Positions 13,101-23,758 of a stretch of 64,000 nucleotides of DNA are shown here, in pieces. Numbering within the stretch: position 1 is the first letter of the stretch; every line of letters starts with the position of its first letter. Where the stretch lies: positions 3,348,001 through 3,412,000 of the forward strand of contig OZ017747.1 of NCBI GenBank assembly GCA_963969365.1, in the 5' to 3' direction. Below the pieces are notes generated by a model. The model had not been told where the DNA came from. It worked only from the letters and a program-made list of their open reading frames with translations, and searched no databases. A program made the position numbers and the translations under genes. Source of the DNA: Asterochloris sp. CNOR1 (Eukaryota; Chlorophyta; Trebouxiophyceae; Trebouxiales; Trebouxiaceae).

Positions 13101-16016
13101 AGCCACGTCGCAACGGCAGAGCACATCATCATTTCTGTTACTGCAAGTGCAGCCCTGGCTGAGATGATGAGGCTGTCTCAGCAGTCGCCGGTTGGTCAGG
13201 GGACGGAATGGGGTATTGTCAGTCACAGTCAAGAGATTGTAGGACTCCTGTCTGCTGGGCCATCTGATGACCTACATCTGATACTTGAGCAAGCTGCTGC
13301 ATTGCATCTGCTCATTGGGCAGCCTGGACCCACCACGCAGCCCTTGACTTCTGGCTCGGACCACTTTGTGGAGAGCAGAGCCCTAAACGACAGCCAGGCA
13401 GACACGGCTGAGGCCTATGACACCACCCTGCTGCAGCCAGTGAGCAGGCTGACGGCGAGCCCTGGTGACCCTGCTGCAGCCAACGAGGAGGCTGACGACG
13501 GGACGTTCCCTGACGACGCGGAGGCTGGCGAGGCTGAGGACAGCAGCGAGGGGGAGGGTGAGGAGGACCCCATGATCACGCTCAAGCAGATGCGGCAGCT
13601 CAATGGGGGGCGGCAGGAGTACGTCGGGCCCATGGCAGGGTGCACTGCTGTCGTCGCGCTGGTGAGCGGGTCCTGCCTGCAATAGGCTTGCAGGCTGGGG
13701 GTGGCAGCCTGCGGGGCGCCCCCTCAGAACCTCACAGTGCCCCCCCCCCGGCTGGAGTGCATTGCCATCTTTGCACTTGTGAGCTGGCGAGGGCTGGCCT
13801 GGCATGAGATGGGGGCGCACCTGGTTGAGTGACCCTGAAGCCCATGACTTTGCGCGCTGCGTCAACTGCCGTGATGAGCAATCTGCATGTGGGGCCACAG
13901 CTCGCAATGGGCAACACTGCGCTGCAGGCTGCAAATTTTGAGAAAACTGTGACTGTGCCTGAAACTTTTCAAGGGATTGTGCAGCATGCCTGTAAAGGCC
14001 GAGCTTCTGTGGTGCTCTGCCTGCATAGCAACATCAGCCGCAGTGGCGGCCACATCAGCGATCGCTGCTGCTGAGGCCAACCTGTGCTACTCCTGCATGC
14101 GGGCAACATCAGCTGCAGTGGTGGCTCTCTCAGCATAACTTGCTGCTGAGACTGGGCTTCTGGACCCTTGCCTGCAAGTGGAAGCCAATGCATTCATGGC
14201 CCCCTCAGCGTCTTCTGCTGCACGCGCTAAAGCTGCTATGCACTGCCAGCAGGTGGACACAGCAGTGGGACACCCTGGCAGTCCTGTGCTGCTGGGGCTG
14301 AGCTCCTGTGGTGCCTTCATGTGGACATGGCCAGCCGCATCGGTGGTCCCCTGAGCGTGTCCTGCTGCTGAGACTGAGCTATGTGCCTACGCTGCAGGTG
14401 GACACGGCCAGCAGGAAGGTTGTCGTTGCCAATGCGGGCGACTCACGCTGCGTGGTGTCCAGGCGTGGCCAGGCAGTGGACATGTCGCATGATCATAAGC
14501 CCACAGATCCACGCGAGGAGAGTCGCATCAACAGGGTGAGCCGTTGACCTGCCTCCGCACAGACATCCCTCAGGCAGTGCTGGCAGTGGCTCTGCTGACC
14601 AGACTGCCAGCATCATTGCTTGGCCTCACCTGCAGGCTGGTCCATGGCCAACAGCCTTTCCAAAGCAGCCTGCCCCACAGCTTCTGGTGCAGGCAACATC
14701 GGGCAGAGGAGCAGGCAAGGCAAAGCATAGGCCCACCACTGTGCTGGCCAGTGCTTGTTGTGGCTGACGGACACAGTAAGACAGCTTGCTGTGCAGCTTT
14801 TGTTGCAGGCAGTACTCTCTTCAGTGCTGGGCACAGAGGTCAGGCAATCAGACTGCTGGCCCTATGATGGGCACGCTGGGCAAATCAGGGCCACAAGTGC
14901 CTCAGGAGCAACCTGCAGGCCTTTGCCCCCGCAGGCACCCTCATCAGTGTCAGAAGTCAATAAACATATGGCTTGTTTACTGCCATGCAGGCTGGCTGCT
15001 TTGTGGCCGATGGGCGTATCAATGGCAGTCTGAACCTGTCACGTGCCCTGGGCGACTTTGAGCACAAGCAGGCCAAGGACCTGCCTGTTGCTGAGCAGGC
15101 AGTCACTGCCATGCCTGACGTGCTGGAGCTGGACTTGGAGGATGGCATCGAGTTCATGGTGAATTCACACTCTTTACATATTTTGAGAGAAGAGAGACAA
15201 GCAAACCTCACTGTTGAATAGGACTGTGGACCAACGGGTCAATCTGCAGCTTCAATCAACAGCTAATCCCCCATTGGTCCACATTTCTATTCAATGTTGA
15301 GATTGCTTGTCTACGATGGTAGTGCTGTGCCTTTGCAAATCAGCAAAGCAGGCAGCTTGATTTAGCTTCAGGCATGCGCTTTGCTTTGCCTTCTAGCCTC
15401 CTGATGTTCTCAGCAGCCACCGTTTGCAGTTCTCTCATCAGTTCTCTTCTTGAGTCAAGAAGAGAACTGATGCCCCATCCTGACATGCCAACACATTCAG
15501 TCGCTGCCGCAGATTTTGGCCTGCGATGGTATCTTTGACGTCTTGACCAATCAGGAGGCAAGTGTAGATGGCTTACAGCCTAGACTTGATGCAGAGTGCC
15601 TTTCATCGCAACCTCTGCCCTTGCAGCAGTTGCAAAGCTCTGTCTGGCTGTCTGGCAGACATGCCTCGTCCTGGTCATTCCAGAACTGCATGCATTGTAC
15701 CTCTTTTTCAGGTTATAGACTTTGTGCGAGAGCGCTTGAAGGCTGGCGAGAGCCCCAAGGCCATCTGCGCGCAAGCCTGTGATCACTGCCTGGCTGAGGA
15801 CACAGAAGGATGCGGCAAAGGGTGAGATGCTTGTGCAGATCCTGTGACCTGAAGGAGGCTGCTGCTGAGCTTTCACTGACCTCATTGCAAGCACCTGAGG
15901 AGTCCTGCTACTGCCGTGCTGTCACTGACCTCACTGCAACATGCTGCAGATGTGATAACATGAGCATCATGGTAGTGGTCTTTAAGCAGCTGGCTAATGG
16001 GTACAAGAATGGGTGA
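10140..16016 (+). CDS. PPM1G: PP2C protein phosphatase, PPM1G (PP2C-gamma) type with acidic insert
   Basis: Metal-dependent Ser/Thr phosphatase; animal PPM1G acts on splicing factors and histones. Exons: 10140-10175, 10248-10319, 10521-10640, 10886-11046, 11347 to 11549 or 11627, 12109-12309, 12752-12943, 13402-13661, 14398-14535, 14991-15158, 15513-15557, 15712-15821, 15950-16016 (590 or 616 aa). It begins [12 protein letters not shown], a likely N-myristoylation start shared with PPM1G, then [86 protein letters not shown] and [11 protein letters not shown], so the metal-binding acidic residues (EDAH, DGHGG, CDG, CDN) are present. The catalytic domain is split by a long acidic, Ser-rich insert (exons 5-8), also diagnostic of PPM1G. 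The intron after 15557 has a GC donor. Introns here hold echo arrays and hairpins. Confidence 0.94.
11480..11639 (+). repeat. In-frame duplicated acidic segment at the end of PPM1G exon 5
   Basis: A 35-bp unit encoding DAEQQASG is present at 11480-11514 and again, diverged, at 11605-11639. The reading frame stays open from the first to the second copy (stop at 11639). The second copy offers a GT donor after 11627; the first has only GC at the same place; a third donor lies after 11549. The downstream exon joins in phase after 11549 or 11627. Confidence 0.7.
11769..11823. repeat. 20-bp perfect direct repeat in a PPM1G intron
   Basis: The same 20-bp unit (CATCTACAATCAAGAGGCTA) occurs at 11769-11788 and 11804-11823, 15 bp apart. 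It lies in the intron after exon 5. No function assigned. Confidence 0.9.
14028..14413 (+). repeat. Degenerate ~75-bp tandem array ending in PPM1G exon 9
   Basis: Units start near 14050, 14126, 14199, 14275 and 14347, each with a version of CAGC(N)nTGCTGCTGAG followed about 45 bp later by a version of the exon 9 edge GCAGGTGGACACGGCC. The edge copies begin at 14179, 14253 and 14321; the functional one begins at 14398. Two of the earlier units also share GCAACATCAGC-GCAGTGG. The last unit is the real acceptor plus exon. Confidence 0.65.
15195..15312. repeat. 44-bp-arm imperfect inverted repeat in a PPM1G intron
   Basis: Left arm 15195-15238 and right arm 15269-15312 are about 80% complementary across a 30-nt loop; arms begin AGACAAGCAA and contain TTGAATAG and TGTGGACCAA. 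Transcribed, this would fold into one long hairpin. It may be a small MITE-like element or a hairpin RNA precursor; I see no transposase. Confidence 0.75.
15436..15472. repeat. Perfect 37-bp palindrome (18-bp arms, 1-nt loop)
   Basis: CATCAGTTCTCTTCTTGA is followed by one G and then by its exact reverse complement. It lies in the same PPM1G intron as the hairpin at 15195-15312, about 40 bp upstream of exon 11. Function unknown. Confidence 0.95.
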
Positions 16017-16278
16017 TGGCAGAGAAACCCATTATCACTTCTGAAGTTCTTCCTCTCATTATTGTGACCCTTGTGCATAAAGTAGGCTGCTGGCAAACAC
16101 TGCTTGCAGACAGCATGATGGTGACAAACGAATCAAAGCAAAGAATCCAGATACATCTGCGAAATTTTTACAGATCCTGTGTGCAGCTTGAATTAAGTAC
16201 ACTACAGTGTAGCAGGCATGTCTCGATTATCTGCTGCTGAGGCTTACTCATTGCCAACGAGGGTGCAGCAGTAAGGTG
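16017..16278. other. Convergent 3' region of PPM1G and CHMP1
   Basis: 262 bp between two stop codons. The - strand TGTAA (16168-16172 as TTACA) could serve CHMP1. The first + strand TGTAA after PPM1G that I find is at 16571, inside CHMP1, so overlap is likely here too. Confidence 0.4.
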
Positions 16279-17920
16279 TCACCTGCCACGAAGCTCAGCC
16301 AGCCGGGCTGTCAAGTCATCCTGCTGCTCTGACTGGCCAGCCTTCTGCTTGGGTGCTGCCTGAGCCTGCGCCCGGCTGGCTTGAGGCATCTCCAGGTTAA
16401 GCGTGAGCTGGTGCTCATCGGCCACCTGCAGCACCACAAATGAGTTGTCACACAAACGGAGGAACAAAAAGGCACAAAGGATCTTAGAGCAAATGACCAA
16501 GTTCAGATGCCATGAGTTGGCCCCTGACAATAAAGGAGGGCGACCCAACATGATCAGACACAAAACCAAATGTAAGTAACAACCCCAGGCAGCAAGAACC
16601 CACCAGAGCCGTCAAAAGCCCTGCAGAACTGATATGCAAGTACAGCAATTATTGGTGCTCTGGCATGGCTTACCTGGTGCAGCAGGTCGGTAACCTCATT
16701 CTCAGGCGTGGAGATGGCTGCCTGGTTGCTCATGGCGTCTGCCACAAAAGAGGACCGCACGTCCAGATTTTCAAACTGCTTCTCGAACTTCTCCATTGTC
16801 TCAGCCACCTTCTCAGGGTTGTTGGAGGCCATGGCGCTGTCCAGTGCCTTCACGATGCCGCCCATGCTGCGGGTGATGTCCTGCATGGAGCAGGGCACAG
16901 TCAGTCAGGGGTGGTGCAGCAGGCAGCGCCTCTGTGCCCCTGCTGCATGTGGTATCCTGCAGGCCATCACGGCATGCCGCAGGAGACGACACTCTGCAGC
17001 ACGGCTGCACATGCTGTGACTGGGACTCTGCAGGCGCCAGAGCAGAGTCCAGGGTCGCTATAGCAGCCCAAAGCAGGGCCGCCAGCACCACAGCTCTGGT
17101 GAGAACATGGGCACAAGCTGCATCTAGACCCTGTAAAGCTCATAAGCACCCGCAGGAGCCCTGTGCAGCCATCTGCCTCCTGTCATGCGTCACTGATGCT
17201 GCCCAAAGACAGCTTCTGGAGGCCACCACTGCGTCAGCTCTGCCTCACCCAGCAGCTGCTCCTGCTGCATAAGGGTCAGAAGGGAAGGGCGTGCTGGGAG
17301 AGCTGGCACGCCTGTTCCAGTAGCTCAGTGCACAACACAAATCCGCACCTGCATCTTGGACTGCGTATCCAAGCGGCTGACCACTGCATCCAAGCGAGAG
17401 CCCAGCTGGAGGTACTGCAGCTGCTCATTCTTCTTCCTGATGGCGTTCTGTGCATATATCTTGGCGCCCTCCATGTTCCCCTTCTCAATGGCCTTCTTGA
17501 TCTGCACAACCAAGCCTAGAGAGGTCAGATATGGTGATGGCATTCTGATGGCAAGCTATCAAGGCATTTCGCCATGGCATATGAAGCATTGGCACATAGC
17601 ACGCCATGCAGGGCACCATTCAGCTCTGAATGACCCAGAGCCGATCCAGTGCAGCGCATGCTGCGGCTGCCATGCTGGAAACCTGTCAGGCTGAGCAAAC
17701 TGCATGGCAGTTAAGGCTTGGCAACAGCAGACCTTCAGCTTCTCTGTCTTCTCCTCCTTCTCACACTTCTTGGCCTGCCGCACAAGCTGCTTGCTTGTAA
17801 ACTTGAGGTCGAATATCTGGTCCATCAGCTTGTTGCCTGCACTGGAAATGAACTGAATTGGTGAGCCAGGTGCCAGCAGTGATGCATTTGTGAGTGTCAT
17901 GCCTCATCCTCACCTCCCAT
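16279..17920 (-). CDS. CHMP1: CHMP1/VPS46 (Did2), ESCRT-III-associated protein
   Basis: Small helical ESCRT-III family protein that recruits the VPS4 ATPase in multivesicular-body sorting and membrane scission. Exons: 17920-17914, 17836-17733, 17501-17349, 16880-16674, 16425-16279, giving 205 aa in frame. The first coding exon is only seven bases (ATGGGAG), so the protein starts [15 protein letters not shown]; this start was chosen because it joins in phase and matches the usual family N-terminus. The basic N-terminal half ([43 protein letters not shown]) and acidic C-terminal half are typical. The tail [13 protein letters not shown] matches the MIM1 motif (LxxRLxxL) that binds VPS4 MIT domains. 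No regulatory site seen. Confidence 0.94.
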
Positions 17921-18412
17921 AATGTCTTTGCGCCCTGGAGAGGCTCCGAAAGTCCCAAGAGCTGAGGGAAAGCACTATCTGGAAAACGAGCCCCCAATCT
18001 ACTGCTCGTCCAGCACCACCAAGTGGGGACACATGTGCGCTGGCAGGGCGGTATCGATCTGTCTGTGACTTCGCCCAGCTGCAAACCTAGAGTAGTCATG
18101 AAAGCCCCTCTTGACCCCCCGTTGCATCGGGGAGGCAGCTCTGCGTTGAGCATGTCAGCAATGGGCAGCTCGATCGCTGGAGATGGCAGGATCAAGATTG
18201 AACTATGGTCTCTACATGGACTATGGACAGCTGGCAGGATTGCCGCAACAAGCTCTGTGCTTGCCGGCACACATAAGCCCTCTCTGCCAAGCTACCATGC
18301 ACAGACTGCGCTGTTGGCAGAATCGCAGCTGCAGCTGCCGACTCCAGAGCCAGCTGCGTTCTGTACATCTGCAGCTGGCGCGACAGCCTGCAGTGAGGGG
18401 CCATCTTTGGTG
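17921..18412. other. Region between CHMP1 start and the coiled-coil gene
   Basis: About 490 bp upstream of CHMP1. It should hold the CHMP1 promoter and the 3' end of the - strand coiled-coil gene. A - strand open frame (18270-17761) crosses it but runs on through CHMP1 exon 1 in another frame, so I do not call it a gene. Confidence 0.4.
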
Positions 18413-19819
18413 TCAAGCAAGCAGCCAGGTGAAGACTTGAGGGCTAGGCAGCCTACCGTGTGACCTCCAGCATCTCAGCTGGGCTTGCATATTGGACACA
18501 CCGCGCTTGCAGCCTGGCGTCGGTCTCTGCAGGGCTGCCTTGCAGGCCTGCAGTTCTCTTGGCACTTCTCTTAGCACCAACTCACAGAGAGAAGCACTTC
18601 TGACCCAGGAGCAAGCACCTTCACCTGCTGGCCTGAGCTCTGCGGGCTGTGGAAACAACACGGCCCTCATGCATCTGTTGCGCCAGCGGGCAACTTGAGC
18701 TCTCTGCTGGTCCTGACATGTCATCACAGCATGCTGCTGCTGCACCTGCAATTATACTCATGCAGTGAGCATGGGCAGCAGCATGTTACACAACCTTTGT
18801 CTATGAATGCACGAGCTGGCGGTCTGCAACTGAAGTGTCACCTCCAGCAGCAGCTGCAAAAGCTGTTTGAGTGGCAACCGCTTGTCCATAGAGGCAAGCC
18901 CCTGCCTCTCTGAGTCAAGCAGCTTCAGCTGTTGCAGCACCAGCCGCTGACCCTGCACCAGGGCTGCCCATCTGAGGTGCCTACAGCATCAGACAGAAAG
19001 TTAAGGGTGTTGCACAGGCCGCTGCTCAAGTTGCTGCAGTCGCACCGCTGCGCAGCGGGTTGACGCCATGCTGGGATGCATCTAGCGGTGCCTGCAGCAC
19101 TGCCGCCTCGCAGTGCCTTGTCATAGTTGTCCCCTGCTTGGCTGATCTGCTGCTGGGCCAGGGCAACAGCGGCGCTGAGGTTGACAAACTCTTGGCTTTC
19201 TCCACTGTGGCCCTGGTCTGGCTGCTCAGTCACTCTGCATCCCAGAAAATGGAAACATTTAGACAGACAGGCCTCTCCTGCCTGTTTGGCATGCACATCA
19301 CGTTGCCTTACCTGAGGTTGGCCAGGTCCTGTTTAAAGGCTGCAGGGAGCTGCAGCCTGACCTGCGTGTTTGGCGTTGACAGAGCTGCACTGGCCGCAGT
19401 GATGTGCATCTTGGCCCCTGGCTGCTGGCTCCTGCAACGGCTGCTCCGACTGAGCTGCTGCTGGGGCTGTTGTACGTCACCAGCCATGCACTGTGCCTCC
19501 GCGATCGCCTTTGCTGCAGGCACCAAACCAGTGCTGAAGTGCAGCATCTACAACCAAGCGCAGAAGGTGCAGCAATGCCGCACCTTGCTGGCGCTGCAGC
19601 TCCAGCAGGGTGGCAATCACTTTTTCATTCTCATTCACTGCACAGGTTAGCTCCCCTGCATGGTGGCAAAGATCAACATAGACCTGCAATGGCAGTCGTC
19701 TCGTTGTCACCTCACTGCTTGGGGTGACAGGGCAAGGACTAGGAGGGGGCAGGGGGACTTGCCTTTCCTGTGGCTGCCTGACTGGCCCTGAAGCTCTCTG
19801 TCAAAGCCAGGGGATCCAT
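18413..19819 (-). CDS. Uncharacterised coiled-coil protein
   Basis: I do not recognise this family. Likely exons: 19819-19763, 19683-19584, 19417-19312, 19204 to about 19100 or beyond, 18952-18842, and from 18745 on; the 3' part is uncertain and the stop at 18413 is only the end of the open frame. It starts MDPLALTESFRASQAATGK, chosen because a short exon with a purine at -3 opens here, 106 bp from the divergent lipase start. Exon 1 ends at a GC donor (AAG then GCAAGT). Later exons are Gln/Leu-rich and helical: NENEKVIATLLELQRQQ, LPAAFKQDLANLR, SAAVALAQQQIS, RLVLQQLKLLDSERQG, PLKQLLQLLLE, VQQQHAVMTCQDQQRAQVARWR. A structural or cytoskeletal subunit is possible, but this is a guess. Confidence 0.45.
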
Positions 19820-19925
19820 GTCAAGCAGCTGCTTAGATACAAGAAGGCAAGTGAAAACCTTCCCAGATGTGCTGACATGAAGCGAGCCCGGGAGCAGATG
19901 AACAGGCCCCACTGAAAGCCTTTAC
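19820..19925. promoter_or_regulatory. 106-bp divergent promoter (coiled-coil gene / lipase gene)
   Basis: Only 106 bp separate the two proposed start codons, so both 5' UTRs and a shared bidirectional promoter must fit here unless either start is wrong. No named element recognised. Confidence 0.4.
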
Positions 19926-22834
19926 ATGAAGAAGCCTCGAAAGTTCAGGACTGTCCTTTCAGCTGTTGATGAGCTACAGGGAGATGAGCCTGCTGCAGCT
20001 CATATCCTTAGCACAGCTGATGAGAGCCTTTCTGAGCCTGCTCCAGATGTCGGGAAGGCTCACTACTTGGAACCTGCAGCACTGTGTGAGCTGGTGAAGC
20101 CTACAGATGCCCAAATGGCCCTCTGCTCGCTGTACGCTAACAGGTCAGCCAGCTGTGTCCAGATGTGCAGCTTTTGGCCTGACTAGCTTGCATGGAGCAC
20201 CCTTGCTCTCTTGTGCACAGTGTCACTTGCAATGCATTGCCTTGGGCCTACATGTGCACTCACGGTGCACTGGCAATGCTGAGCTGGCAGGCAATGTGAC
20301 TGGCCATGTCTTGCTTTCTGGGCCGCAGGTGGTACACAGTGCGGCCCCTGCAGAGGGTCAGCAGGAGGCTGGGCATGAAGTTGGACCTGACAGTCTGGGA
20401 CCAATTTGTGGATGGTCGCTCAGGCATGCGCATGGTCACCTTTGTCTCTGAGCCGCAGGCTCTGAGCACTGGCGGCAAGGTAGGGCCCTCACCTAGCTTT
20501 GATTGCACACCCTGTGTTATGGCAAGCTGACAGGGTACCCTGGTCCCAGCAGCACTGCGCCATTGTTGAGTTGCTAGACAACCCCCTGCTGTGTCTGGGT
20601 GCTGCACAGCAAGTAGGCCTGACAATGTGGGAGCATTGCTGCCACAGGTGGCGGCAGCAGTGTTCTCATTCCGCGGCACCAGGCTGAACAAAAGCGCCAA
20701 CCTGCGGGCAGACCTGCAGCTGATGCGGGACCTGGATGCTGAGCTCTTTGTGACACAGCGAGCCACAAAAAAGGTGGCCAAGCACATGCATCGGCTTAAA
20801 GAGCAGAGCCCTGATGTACAGTGGGGGTTCTTTGTCACAGGTAAGGCACGCTGAGTAGATGTTGCCTGGGCTGGCTGACAGGCAACAGTCCTTGGCAGTC
20901 TGCGATTGCAGCTTACTGTCTACAGAGGTTTAGCATACAGGGTGTTTGCCACAGAGTGCCTCAGGATCGGCTGACCTGCGGCATTATTGCTGCTGACCAG
21001 CAGCACTATCCCTCCACCGCGTTTGTTGCCACAGTCAGACACCCTGCAGCTGCCAACCTGCCTGGTAACGCATACACTGCAGGACACTCCCTGGGCGGCT
21101 TTACGGCAGCATCCTGCTGCATTCTAGATGAAAGGATACTGCACGCTGTGACATTTGAGAGCCCTGGCTTGACCACCTTCTACCACAAGCTTGCGGGGCA
21201 GATTGGCAATGAGCAGTATTGGCAGGTGCGCCTCACAGGGCCTCCTGCCCTTGTATGGTGCTTTCATGCACAGCGTGACACTAGCACAAGAAAGGCAACA
21301 TTGTGCAACGGTTCCATGGGTTGCCCACGCTAGATGTCTATACTGTGATTGAGTGCATGCAGGAACGTGTCACAAACTATTTGGCGCTGCCCAACCCAAT
21401 CAACATGTGCCAGATGCATCTGGGCAGGCTCCTGAGAGTGTACACTAGAATCGAGGCGCGCACTGACATGTACCACATTTGCAAGTGCTTATTTGGAACT
21501 TCCATCAGGTGACAGGCTCTGTGGCTCTGCTGTCAGCTTGCTGTTCTCCTGCGCCTGCATGTGGGGCACTCCCTGGGTTCATGCAGTATGCTCCTTCCTG
21601 TCTGCTTTGTTTGTCCAGGACTCATGCATACTGCACCAACGCATGCTGACCCTTCTGCAGAATATTGAACTGGATGCTGGCAGCCAATTTGTGCCTGACC
21701 TTTCTGAGAATCCTTACCGGCGGTGTCTCCTCCCTCTGGGCCTGCTTTGGCATTCTCACGGCTGACAAGGGTTGGCGTGCTCTCAGGGCAAGTCAGCCAT
21801 CTTTGCTTGCTGGGATCGTTGACCTTGCCATGTCTGCCTTTGGCGACTCAACAGAAGCAAACTGCTGCCCCCCCAACACAGTCTGCCCTGGAACAGGTGT
21901 TTATTTCGAATGAGTGTGGCATCGAACTCACTGTGGGCCCTGGGGCCCTGGCCAGCTCTGCTTTCTGGACGTTGCGAGGCGCCAGCGCATATGTTGCTGG
22001 CAGGCTGGGCACCACCCTCACACACATTTTCCAGCAGCACTCCATGTATAACATGGTCAAGGTGTGCCACACTTGGCAGATGCAGCACAGCCACCCAGGC
22101 TGCAGGGGCATGCGGCACACCCCATTGCAGACCCCAGCTGATGCTCTAGCTCAAGCTGTGAAGCCCCATATCAACCTGTACGTACACAGCTGTCACAGGC
22201 GGTCAGGCCAGGCACAGCTCTTCTGTTGCTTGCCAATGGCCCCTGCACTGCAGCAATTGCCTGCATCACAGGCATGCACTGGGCCGTGCCGCAGGCATTC
22301 GATGGCTCCACTGGCCTGCCACGGCGCTGTGTTGAGATGAGCAGCTGGCCCCGCATGGACCGCCTTGGGGGCTCCTTCTGGCTGCACCTGAAGAGGGCTT
22401 TGCTGGAGAGCTTCTTTCCCACAAGCACCTCTGAAGGGGTGTCAGTCATGTTTGACAGGTGACTGTAGAGCATGCTGGCCTGCAGACTGACTCGTTGTAT
22501 TGTCTAGCTACATATCATGCCAGCGGCCAACCTTCTTCACTAAAAGGATTGTCAGCGACAGCAGGCAGGCGCAAGGCTGACAAACACCTGCAGGAATTTC
22601 TTGATTGAGGCCAGAGTGCGCCTCTTGCCTGGCTATGATGAGCTCATCAAGCCTGCGCTGGTGGACTTTGAGGCCGAACCAGACCTGGACTTCCTTACCC
22701 ACAACCTATTTGCGGAGGTAGACCCGCTGGATGTGGAGATTCCTTTCCACTCTCACGATGACGAGCTCAGCCATGATGAGCCTGACCTCATGACAGAAGA
22801 TGAGCTACTTGAGGCACGCAGGCTAGCTGCGTGA
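19926..22834 (+). CDS. Class-3-like lipase / alpha-beta hydrolase
   Basis: Probable serine hydrolase. Exons supported: 19926-20143, 20329-20479, 20648-20840, 21083-21225, 21363-21508, then a poorly resolved middle, about 22270-22458 and 22594-22834. It starts MKKPRKFRTVLSAVDELQ. A strand and helix typical of the fold (AAAVFSFRGTRLNKSANLRADLQL) precede the nucleophile elbow GHSLGG, which is created by splicing at 20840/21083. Then VTFESPGL supplies the likely region of the acid residue, and VTNYLALPNPINMCQMHLGR is typical of this lipase-like group. The C-terminus is acidic (FHSHDDELSHDEPDL). The catalytic His cannot be placed because exons between 21508 and 22270 do not join cleanly: the obvious acceptor at 21620 leads to a stop. 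Substrate unknown. No signal peptide seen. Confidence 0.75.
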
Positions 22835-23238
22835 GCAACATGCACTGCTCGATGTGCAGCTGTCAGTGAGCTGCCTTGCACAGCTTGTGCTGCCTTGAGC
22901 CATGGAGGAGGCTGTGCAGCCACCTTCATGCAGGTCTGCAGCAGTGTGTGATCATAAATCCCCGTTTCCTGTGCCCACCAGTTTCCCTGAGCACCCCTGC
23001 CTCTGATTTTGATGCACAACGCAATGCAGTACTGGGCTTTCAGTCATGCACCACCTTTGCACAGCGCAGCACTGCTGAAAACCTAGTGAATTTCATTAAG
23101 CATCTATTGAAAGAGGTAATGAAGAGTCCCCACCCACAGCAGGGTCTGTTCAATGGCTGTTGAAGATCGCAATGAGAAGTCACACTCAAAGCAGTGCACT
23201 ACTGGCTGTTGGAGCAGACGCTTCTAGGTGGGGCGTGT
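22835..23238. other. Convergent intergenic region
   Basis: About 400 bp between the lipase stop and the NDUFC2-like stop. A + strand open frame (22876-23163) lacks splice or homology support and is most likely 3' UTR. Confidence 0.4.
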
Positions 23239-23520
23239 TCAGGCATCTGCCCCTGACTTCAGCTTGGCATTCTCAGCTGCTCGCTTTTGCAACAGGACCT
23301 CAATGTCTTTGGCTGTGCTCTCTTCCAGCTTCACCACTGCACTGCCCAGGTAGCCGCCCACACCCATGGCGATGAGGTGTTCCCAAGGCTGGCTCATGAG
23401 GGGGACCTTGCGCACTGCATTGCTGTACAGGTTGACGCCCAGCCCAAGGGCAGCGCCTACCAGAGTTGGGCTGGGCATCACCCAAGGGTTACTGATCCAG
23501 AAAATTAGATACTGCAGCAC
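23239..23520 (-). CDS. Small membrane protein, NDUFC2-like (complex I accessory subunit?)
   Basis: One supported exon encodes about 93 residues: LQYLIFWISNPWVMPSPTLV, a glycine-rich hydrophobic stretch (GAALGLGVNLYSNAVRK), PLMSQPWEHL, a second hydrophobic stretch (MGVGGYLGSAVVKLEE) and a charged helical tail. Two short membrane segments, an Asn-Arg pair between them and a Glu after the second resemble NDUFC2-type accessory subunits of mitochondrial complex I. The resemblance is by pattern only. The 5' end is unresolved: 23520 sits next to a possible TAG acceptor (CTTGCTAG) and the first codon is GTG, so the real ATG is probably in an upstream exon between 23520 and 23758. An ATG at 23591 would join in frame, but its intron would be only 47 nt. 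The gene is divergent from the U2AF-like gene. Confidence 0.5.
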   Translation of the reverse strand: MLQYLIFWISNPWVMPSPTLVGAALGLGVNLYSNAVRKVPLMSQPWEHLIAMGVGGYLGSAVVKLEESTAKDIEVLLQKRAAENAKLKSGADA

Positions 23521-23758
23521 CTAGCAAGGTGTGAGGGCCAGTGACAGGCAATTGGCTCAGAGTGCACCGCAGCAGGCAGGGCAAGGGCCATGCCAAGCTT
23601 CACCTAGGGAAACACAATGACAGGACCAGCTGTTTGAGTCAGCTATGGCTTTCTGTGCCTCTGTTTGGGCTCGGTGAGCTCTGGAGGAAGATTTATGTGT
23701 TTTTGTAAACGGCCTCGACTCTTGCTGCAGCACAATTGCTGCCCTCGGGCCTGTCATC

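Noticed and set aside
13870-13965. C-box and D-box-like motifs (TGATGAG, CTGA) in a PPM1G intron, as a snoRNA
   Set aside because: Motifs this short are frequent here, and no terminal stem or guide match could be shown.
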